Of a DNA stretch of 64,000 nt, positions 56,495-64,000 are shown piece after piece. Below the pieces are notes generated by a model, which ran no database searches, was not told the DNA's origin, and worked only from the letters and a program-made list of their open reading frames with translations. How positions within the stretch are numbered: position 1 is the stretch's first letter; each line of letters opens with the position of its first letter. This stretch comes from Wallemia ichthyophaga EXF-994 (Eukaryota > Basidiomycota > Wallemiomycetes > Wallemiales > Wallemiaceae), in NCBI RefSeq assembly GCF_000400465.1, contig NW_008806274.1, positions 124,001 through 188,000 on the forward strand, read 5' to 3'. The position numbers and the translations under genes were made by a program.

Positions 56495-58859
56495 ATGGAC
56501 GCAGACGATGACGAGATTTTAATTGATAGTAGCGCTGAATTAGAATTTGGGGAGCGTATAAGTCCCAGCCATCGGAATCCGAGCACTCCTACACCACCTC
56601 ACAAGAAACTGAACATAACGGCGGAATTGGAATCCACAATGATCCTACGTGATTTAGAACAATTAGAAGCTGAGGATGAAGATTTAGATAAGACTAATAG
56701 TTTCGATTTTTATGCAGAATTGGGCGAATTTGATAAACATTTGAGTAAATTGAGACAATCAAAGAATTACTTGAAGAGGAGAGAATTACAGCGGGAGGCT
56801 GACAGATTTCAATCTGCTGAATATGAATCAAAACAGCCTTCAAATAGATTCACAAAGTCGCGCAAACGTAAAGTTAGTAACGATCAAGGCGATAGAAGGT
56901 ATTCTTATATGAGAGGTCCTCCCACTCCACGCAGATTAGCTGATAAAAGCTGGATTGATGGTCTTAGTGGTCATGATGATCAGAGTGCTCATGATGATAA
57001 GGATGAAAACAAGAAAAGCGATGGAAAGGATTTACATGGTGAAAATGATGAACTAGACGACTTATTGCAAGATTATACTTTTGACAATCATTTGAGACAT
57101 CTTCCAGAACAACCAACAAACAACCAACATCACTCACCTCCCAGTCCAACTGAAAATGACTCAATCATTAATACAAATGCTGACATGTCATCAAAATCAG
57201 CAAATGAACCATTCCCTCAAATTAAGCAAGAATCGTCACTGCCTGACGTGATTGATAAGGATTATCATCAGGCGCCTTCTTCACAGCAACCTCAACAAAA
57301 CTCATCGACGTTTCAATTTTCACCAAATTCAAATCAGCTTCACTCAACGAGCGGAAAGAGCCACAATTTTAACCTTGATGTTGACCGTGGTAATAATCAT
57401 GATAAGAGTCATGATACTAGTGACAACATCAGCCACGATATCAGCCACATTAACAACCAAGATACCCGAGCAAATCACTCTAATCTCAATGCAACCATAC
57501 TCCCTCACGTCGACAATGTTCTAAGTCCCAACAACGAAGCCATAGTGGAGATATACAGCGAAGATCCAGCAGTAGCAGCCCATGCGACTAAAGTTCTCCA
57601 GCTGGTGAGTTGCACCTAGAGGTATTACATCATACTTACCACTTGTAGCCCAACAGGAACATAGAAACAGGCGAACATCCTCAGCTCTTCTACGCGAAAA
57701 AGATGCAAAAAGCGGAGAATGAGATAGAAATGAGTATGCCGCATGTGTTTGGAGGAGGTGACAAGCAAAGTATGCATGATCAGACACTTGAACATGAGCA
57801 AAGTCATGCGCACTCGCAGGCACAATTACAATTGCACACGGATAATCATAGCCATTCTCTATCGCGGCAGTCGACGGAAATATTTTCACCCCAGCTATCC
57901 ACTCTTCCGCCCGCACCCGATTTCACCAAACGTTTAAGCAGTGTATGGGGACGCGAAAACTGGAAAGCGCTGGAGCGAACGTTCAACAGATGCAAAAAGG
58001 ATGCAGTAAATGATGTGGAGACTGTAGTGAGTGAATTTCTCGATGAATGGGGAGTGTCACGCAAGAGAGCAATCGGAGATTTGAATCCGTGAGTTAAAAT
58101 TTTGTTTGTTTTGAGAAACAATAGAGTCTAATTACATACGCATGCAGTGATAAGATATTCAACAGAGTGCGCGCACTCGAAATAAAACAAGTCGACAGAC
58201 AGCGGAGAAGAATGACGCGACGTTCACAGTCACAGTCGCGGGGTACATCCAGAGCTACATTTTCGCCAAGCGAATCTCTGATGAATGCAAACTATAGTAT
58301 GCCACCTAATTATACACCTATATACCCAAAAAATATACTGCGATCTCACTCAACACTCGCAACTCACTCAGCCCTCTCAAATACACCAATGACAACACTC
58401 ACCGAGCAGCGCACACCGTCATCTCTTCAGAAAATCATGCACTTCGGACTTAACCCACTCAAAGGGTTGTTTAGGGAGAATAGATTGGAAGCTGTTGAGG
58501 AAAATGACCGTACCTTGAGTAGGAGTGCGAGTGGGAGTTTCAGTGACCATTCGGCAAATTCTAGCATATCGACTAACACTGGCGCATCCATCTGGCGCGA
58601 AGATAAACATAAGTCGAGGGGTATACCACCAAGGCGATTACATGATAATGAGGCAATGACGGGTGTCGTAAGGTCTAGATCCACCTCTCTTTCAAGCTTC
58701 CAGCATAACGTTCGATCAATGCAGGGTGGTGAAAATAGACAGTTTGACAACACCACACACGAGAACAAACGCCGCCGTCAGTCACCTCGAAGACTTTCAA
58801 ACACAAGTCAGCGATCGTCGAGTTTGAGAAATGATGTGACAGATACTTTGTTAAGCTAG
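56495..58859 (+). CDS. uncharacterised disordered protein with one conserved-looking segment
   Basis: join(56495..57604, 57649..58088, 58148..58859), 753 aa. Acidic start (MDADDDEILIDSSAELEFGE), then a helical basic region with KRKV (possible nuclear signal), and a His/Asp/Asn-rich low-complexity stretch (about 290-330 residues). Residues about 480-545 look folded: WGRENWKALERTFNRCKKDA, FLDEWGVSRKRAIGDLNP, and the third exon starts DKIFNRVRALEIK. A Ser/Arg-rich tail follows. I do not recognise the family. Head-to-head with the E2 gene. Confidence 0.75.
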
Positions 58860-58925
58860 CAATAGCAATAATAATATTAGCTTGTGTATCAATATAACAA
58901 CATGAAATGTTTATAATTAGTCTAT

Positions 58926-60535
58926 TTATTCATCCATATCATCATCACCTTCACCCTGTAACCACGTATCAAAGTACTGACACTTGCTTGCGTTGACTGG
59001 TCCATCTTGCGCGCAGAAATCAAACACAGGACAGCGTCCACAAGGTGCCTCTGTCCAACCCACTACAGGACCGACGTCGTCACTGTCTGTGTTTTTGACA
59101 GCGCGGTATACACTGTTAGAAAATGGATCTGCCTGTTTCATCTCCAGTTTCTGCTCTTCTTCGCTGTCTCCTCCCACAGACACCAAATCTTCATCGTCTG
59201 ACTCCTCTTTCTTGGATTTCTTTGACTTTTTCGATTTCTTGGATTTTTTATCTTTCTTCTTAGACTTACTAGACTTTTTCCTCTTCTTGGTATCTTCCTC
59301 GCTTTCACTTTCATTTTCACTCTCACTGCTCTCTTCTTCGCTGGAAGAGTTTTTGTTCTTCTTGGACTTTTTACGTGGCTTTTCTTCTTCGCTATTGTCA
59401 CTCTGCTCGCTTTCGTCACTCTCGTCTTTCTTCTTGCTCCTACTCCTACTCCTACTCTCGCTCTTGCTTTTTTTCTTTGCACGTCTTTCATCCTCACTAT
59501 CACTATCGCTCTCACTGGCATCATCCTCATCACTACTATCGCGACGTTTCGACCTTTTCTTCTTTTTTTCCTTGGACTTGCTGTTCTTCCTTTTCCTCTT
59601 CTTTGACTTGCTATCACTGTCACTGGAGTCACTGGAGTCACTCTCACTGTAGTCCTCATCTTCGCTACTACTCCTGGCGAGAGACAAAGCTGGTAAGCGT
59701 TCGAGTTCGCCATCGAACATTAAAACATCGAGCAAGGATTGAATATGTCCTAGGTCCAATTCTATGGGAGTAACGCCAGCACCCATTACCCACTTGTGCA
59801 CTTTTGCAACACTCGGATATTGAGATTTGGATATCGAGTAAATTGGTTTGTTACTTGCTTTTATCTTTGGATAGCTGCGATCACGAATAAAGGACAAGAC
59901 GGCACCTTTGAGTTGGTTGACAAACTCCGTGTCTAGCTCATTGTCGGTATACCAAGGACCGCCAGTAAGTTCGACGGAAGGGTTGAGTGATGATATCATG
60001 TAAATTTTTCTCGTTGGATGTTTGACCGATTTGACTACTTTGATAGATCCCCTGCCTTCAAGCGATTTAAGAACCCTATTAACGACTGTTTGATGCAGAT
60101 TCGTTTTCATTTTAAGGGTCTTGGTCCAAATCCCTGTATCATGATTCGTTAGTTGCACATCTCAAAACAGGAACAGCAAAGAACGCACCTTCGTTACCAG
60201 ATGCATCTATATATTGATAAGCCAGCTGCTCATCATTGTCCATTTCTTTGTACTTCTTGGCTGATTCTTTACTGACTGCTTTGTAGCCGCTGCTACCGGT
60301 GCTCAGCGTAACCAGTTGTATCAAGTTCTTATTGAGCAGCTTGTTTATCGCATCCAGCTTATCCTTCATGTCTTTGTCGGTGAAGAGTTTATCGCTCAAT
60401 TCGTCATTAGAGAATGTCTGCGAGGAGTGAGGCATTAGAGAGGGATCGCATACACTCATTAAACAAACTCACTTGATCCTTGGCCCTGAGGGCGTGCGTA
60501 TATATTTGAGATTCTAGTTTTGTTGTTTTTGGCAT
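58926..60535 (-). CDS. RPC34: RNA polymerase III subunit RPC6 (RPC34/POLR3F)
   Basis: Winged-helix subunit of the Pol III initiation trimer. complement(join(58926..60133, 60189..60417, 60473..60535)), 499 aa. N-terminal winged helices (YKAVSKESAKKY; IWTKTLKMKTNLHQTVVNRVLKSLE across the splice); then KVHKWVMGAGVTPIELDLG. The C-terminus has PCGRCPVFDFC...ASKC, the iron-sulphur cluster motif. Between them lies a Ser/Asp/Glu/Lys-rich insert of about 165 residues (about 275-440). Family members are about 315-320 aa, so the insert explains the extra length. The minus strand of this insert is very CTT-rich. Confidence 0.92.
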
Positions 60536-60618
60536 TGTGGTGGGGGTGAGCACGCAAGAGGCGCGATGCAGCGTAAACATGATGCAAATTCAATTTCAAG
60601 TTCTTAATACAAATATGT

Positions 60619-62264
60619 CTAGTCTCTGTATCTATCCATAAACTCCTGGTGGAATTTCTCAATCGTGTTTATGTAATCTTCAGTACCTGGAACAAGACAC
60701 GTTGTTCTAAAGTGTAAGGTACCTGGGCTAGCCCTATTGTTAGCATCATCTACGCATACACTCACACTGCTCACCTCTGTCCGAATCCTCCTCCTGGTAC
60801 TACGCAAATCCCAGTATTGTTTAACAATTCCATGCAGTAGAATGCATCTGGAGATTTACCCTCCTTTTTAGCAGCATCCTGCGCTTTCTGTGGTAGTCTT
60901 ATTTGAGGGAATGCATACATAGCCCCCTCTGCATTGTTGCACGTTACCCCATCCATCTTATTGAATCTGTCTGCCATTATCTTGGATCTACTTGCATAGT
61001 TTGTCAATATTTCATCCTTCTCTTTACTAAATTGATCATAGCTCTCATCGCCCTCTTTAGGTGGTCTGATGAGCAGATCGACTGCAACCTGTCCTTGCAG
61101 AGGTGGGCAAAGAGATATGGAAGCCAATTTGGTAGCCTGGGAGAGTAAATCTTCCGAAAAGTTTACAAACTCCACGAAACCACCTCTCTTACCGCACTCC
61201 CCGCTGAATCCCTTACTGACACTGTGAAAAGATGCGAGTTGTAATGTGTCCAATTTGAGATCCCTTGCAACCTTTTTGAACGAGATGAACGGTTTACTTT
61301 CGTCGTAGATGTTGGACTGGTAAACTTCATCTGCAATCAACACCAATTCATGCTTATGTGCAAACTTGGCAATTTCAATAATATTTTCCTCACTTAGTAT
61401 GGCACCGGTTGGATTGCCTGGATTGATAATAACCAAGGCTTTAGTTTCAGTACCATTTGATTTGGCATCTGAAAGAGACTTTTCAAGCAAGTCAATGTTT
61501 AATTCCCACCCCTTATTTTCATCGAGGTGGTATTGAACTGTTCGCGAGCCTGCCAAAGCCAAACTAGCAGAGTAGAGGGGGTATTGAGGGATAGGAATCA
61601 TAACACCATCAGGTTCTCCACAGAGGAGAAGGTGGAACAGCAAGTTCACACCGCCTGAAGCGCCTGCTGTTAAGAAGATGTTCTCTGGATCTGCACTGTA
61701 GCCGTCGCGTGATTCTAAGAAATCTGCGACTTGTTTTCTGATGAATGGGACACCTTTGCTGTGCGAGTAAGCGCCAACAGACCCTATTTCATGGAGAAGT
61801 TGGCTTGCGCGATCTCTAGCATCTTTTGGGAAAAGCTGAGCATTGTTGATCAGTTCTGGGCATTCAGTGAGGGCAGCGACCTGAGCGACTGATTAGACAT
61901 ATCCAATGTAATTATATAGCAATCTACCTGTCTCCAGAAAGTTAGGGGTTTCTGATTCAAGCCCTGTTGTTGTGGGTTACCGATCTATGTGGAGTGAGTG
62001 GGTGAGTATAAGGCAACGACGACACACATTGCAAGGAAGGATAGCGTTAAATGGAAGTTCATCGCCGTGACCATCTCGAATCTGCTGACCGTATTTGTCA
62101 GCCTTAACGGGGATTTCACCGCGGACTGCGTATTGAGCGTGCAAGACCTTTGGGTTGATAGAGGAGTTGTCTAATCGGATAGAGCGGATGCGTGAAGACA
62201 TGAAGTTTCTCTTTAATGATGGCAGTTGCCTTATCAAGTTCTTAGTGCTGCTGTTGCTTATCAT
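60619..62264 (-). CDS. ALT1: alanine aminotransferase
   Basis: PLP enzyme exchanging alanine and 2-oxoglutarate for pyruvate and glutamate. complement(join(60619..60727, 60775..61880, 61928..61984, 62028..62264)), 502 aa. LTAGASGGVNLL, NPGNPTGA and ADEVYQ are class I aminotransferase motifs; the PLP lysine lies in SVSKGFSGECGKRGG. The Arg/Ser-rich N-terminus (KNLIRQLPSLKRNFMSS) suggests a mitochondrial form. The last splice gives GQSPGTLHFR, where Gln-Arg/Lys is usual. All four exons keep phase. Confidence 0.93.
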
Positions 62265-62906
62265 TTCAATTTAAGGTTGCTCCAATAACGTGACTGATAT
62301 GAGTGAATACGTGTGGATAAGAACGTAGTGTGCAAATTACTAAATTAAAGTTAATCTGCGTAATTCCCGAAATTTGGCTAATGACTCGATGGGTGGTGCT
62401 GAACAACGCGTGCATTTGAGTGGATAACCGATTCACATGATTTTATAGGCGATGTCTGCGGGTATCCGAGATGTTCCTGTCAAGAAGGGCTAGCGTCTCT
62501 AGCATTCCTAGCCTATCAAATATATCACGGCCGAGTGAGTTGCAGATAACGATAAGGGGTGGCTGTGGTGTTAAGGAGGCATGAAGAAAACGTGGAAGAG
62601 AGGCGTGGAAGGAGTACTGTGTATACGCCACAGAGACTTTCGTGGTCATTCTCCTGCTTTTTCTCGCTGTCACTGCATTTCATTCGCAAGAATGCAAATT
62701 GGTTCGAAAATATCAAGCAGCAAACGGTATATACCTCAGCTGCACGTACAAGCGCCTGGCTTACCAATCCCAACCATTTCCTTGCTATCCCTTTCTCTCT
62801 AATTTCCCTCACGTCTGTGCTGCGCTTCTCGCCTCCTTGAAACAGCACCACCAACACCCAAAAATCAGAAAGGCGTACACACTCGCTCAAAAGCCTCCAC
62901 AATCCC
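62265..62906. promoter_or_regulatory. shared upstream region of ALT and the GPI protein gene
   Basis: 642 bp between divergent start codons, the longest such gap here. Pyrimidine-rich (CTTTCTC, TTTCCCTC) close to the GPI-protein start. No open frame with support, although the minus frame 62525-63106 is long by chance. Confidence 0.45.
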
Positions 62907-63665
62907 ATGAAATTTGCAACTACATCTTTATTCTCCGCCGCCTTACTCAATATCGCAGCGGCCGGTGTTTGGATTACAGCGCCCATCGGATCTACAAAGG
63001 CAAGTGGCGGTGAGCCGTTCACTGTTGCATGGACGGATAACGGTGAATCACCCAGCCTCGCGGAACTTGGAAATGCAGATATTGGACTGATGATAGGCTC
63101 AGACACAGATCAGACACTTCTACAAACGCTTGCAGAGGATGTCCCACTGTCGTCTACAGCTTCAACTTTAAGCGTCATAGACAAGGATGCTGGCCCAGAT
63201 GGGAATGTATACTTTGTCAGAATAATCAGCAAATCACACAAGGACAATAATGGGAATCCTAATGCTTATTACTCGGCTAGATTCCTGCTTGAGGATATGG
63301 AGGGAACTTTTAGTGATGATGTTGTTGATCAGTTGGAGCAAATGATGCAGAATTCTAATGAGCAGGATTCGCTCGTGCACCATCCCAGTAGCTCAGGAAG
63401 CTCAGCAGGCAGTGGGACACAAACCACACAAAGCACGAAGACGCAAAGTACGCAAGGTACTCAAAGTACGCAATCAGACAATTGTCAAAATTCAGATGGC
63501 TCTGATTCTAAAGATTGTCAAAACCCAAATTCACAAAACTCTAATAACCAAGAAGCGCAAGACAATGAAGACGACCAAGACTCATCTGCTTCCTCAGCAT
63601 GCTACCAAACGATGCTCGTTGCTACTCTTGCTATTATTTTCGGAGCTTCAGTCTCGACAATTTAA
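62907..63665 (+). CDS. GPI-anchored Ser/Thr-rich cell surface protein
   Basis: 252 aa, intronless. Signal peptide at 1-19 (KFATTSLFSAALLNIAAAG), then WITAPIGSTKASGGEPFTVAW, the N-terminal Kre9/Knh-like Ig-fold domain of fungal surface proteins. YSARFLLEDM closes the domain. Ser/Thr/Gln repeats (TQSTKTQSTQGTQST) and an Asn/Asp/Gln stretch follow. A hydrophobic end (ATLAIIFGASVSTI) after SSAC fits GPI attachment. Transcription is convergent with HIS3. Confidence 0.85.
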   Translation: MKFATTSLFSAALLNIAAAGVWITAPIGSTKASGGEPFTVAWTDNGESPSLAELGNADIGLMIGSDTDQTLLQTLAEDVPLSSTASTLSVIDKDAGPDGNVYFVRIISKSHKDNNGNPNAYYSARFLLEDMEGTFSDDVVDQLEQMMQNSNEQDSLVHHPSSSGSSAGSGTQTTQSTKTQSTQGTQSTQSDNCQNSDGSDSKDCQNPNSQNSNNQEAQDNEDDQDSSASSACYQTMLVATLAIIFGASVSTI

Positions 63666-63830
63666 TAATGACTATATGGACGGAAAGTTGGATTATCATT
63701 ACATTTCTACTCTTCTATACTCTTGAAAACACTTCATATTCCCTTTTCCACTCTTTGACTTTAATTTCTTTGTTATCATATATCAATTCTATACCCTTAG
63801 CTTCACCTGATGGTCGATACAAGTACGCTT

Positions 63831-64000
63831 CTAATAGCCCGCTAAAACACCTTTGGTTGAAGGTATCTCGCCTGATCCTGTGTAGCTGATAGCATCTCTG
63901 ATGGCCAGAGCGAGAGCTTTGAAAGCCGATTCAGAGCGATGATGATCGTTGAAACCTCTAACACAATCGATGTGAAGGGTAAGATTAGCAGCATCAGCGA
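63831..64000 (-). CDS. HIS3: imidazoleglycerol-phosphate dehydratase, 3' end only
   Basis: Sixth step of histidine synthesis. Only the last 56 codons are in the window; the gene continues to the right. It shows [21 protein letters not shown], where the HHxxE metal-binding motif is HHRSE, followed by [11 protein letters not shown] and the stop. This C-terminal pattern is specific for HIS3. Confidence 0.9.
   Translation of the reverse strand, partial: ADAANLTLHIDCVRGFNDHHRSESAFKALALAIRDAISYTGSGEIPSTKGVLAGY

Noticed and set aside
58984-59652. 222-codon plus-strand Ser/Leu/Phe-rich frame
   Set aside because: Antisense of the Ser/Asp/Lys insert of RPC6, whose flanks are conserved on the minus strand.
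62525-63106. 193-codon minus-strand frame across the promoter and start of the GPI-protein gene
   Set aside because: No recognisable domain, composition like antisense of the other gene and of pyrimidine-rich promoter; overlaps a well-supported signal peptide.
1-64000. CRISPR array, prophage, operon or bacterial-type system
   Set aside because: The window is intron-rich nuclear fungal DNA; no regularly spaced repeats or bacterial genes were seen.

Overview
The window is nuclear DNA from a fungus with a very compact, intron-rich genome. Introns are almost all 40-59 bp, with GT...AG ends and a CTAAC/CTGAC-like branch site, and most intergenic gaps are under 150 bp. Gene content (Erg28, Las1, Slm1-type PH protein, Gep4, Rox3/Med19, a single MadBub-type checkpoint kinase, a GPI-anchored Ser/Thr-rich wall protein) suggests a basidiomycete. 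A Wallemia-like lineage is my inference from compactness and intron style; I could not test it. I rebuilt the exon structures by hand from splice signals, reading-frame continuity and family conservation. Protein lengths given are spliced lengths.

Layout. 1-2.7 kb: two divergent MFS transporters (the left one leaves the window). 2.9-4.4 kb: B-type cyclin. 4.7-8.4 kb: a short MON2 homologue head-to-head with a DNAJC8/Spf31 J protein. 8.5-12.5 kb: alpha/beta hydrolase, oligoribonuclease, YKT6, MED19, ERG28. 12.6-18.8 kb: one large NUP159/NUP214-type nucleoporin. 18.9-22.9 kb: pICln, GEP4, THOC5, MED22, NDUFAF7. 23-26 kb: small zinc-ribbon ORF, F-box protein, C2H2 zinc-finger protein. 26.2-31.1 kb: exportin-T and an arrestin-like protein. 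31.3-36.5 kb: MadBub kinase, SLD5, ATP synthase subunit g. 36.9-38.7 kb: decayed ClpB/Hsp78 remnant and LAS1. 38.7-40.6 kb: SLM1-like protein. 41.4 kb: tRNA-Ser. 41.9-51.9 kb: a 4.9 kb direct tandem duplication (HSBP1, a broken F-box gene, a Ser-rich membrane protein, a Nudix hydrolase). 52.8 kb: tRNA-Trp. 53.3-64 kb: DNA polymerase kappa, an E2 enzyme, an unknown 753-aa protein, RPC6, alanine aminotransferase, a GPI protein, and the 3' end of HIS3.

The genes are mostly housekeeping: nuclear transport and RNA export (NUP159, exportin-T, THOC5), Mediator (MED19, MED22), cell cycle and replication (cyclin B, MadBub, SLD5, Pol kappa), Golgi traffic (MON2, YKT6) and mitochondria (GEP4, NDUFAF7, ATP20). 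They do not form an operon-like system.

The most notable observations are: (i) a MadBub gene whose KEN-TPR-KEN-GLEBS half is separated from the kinase half by one intron, retention of which would give a natural Mad3-like protein; (ii) GEP4 and THOC5, whose start codons overlap on opposite strands, the extreme case in a long series of head-to-head genes; (iii) the tandem duplication, identical as far as I compared it except for one patch of about 100 bp; and (iv) several architecture oddities (zinc fingers inside NUP159, a half-length MON2, a very large insert in RPC6, a 15-nt microexon in Pol kappa).
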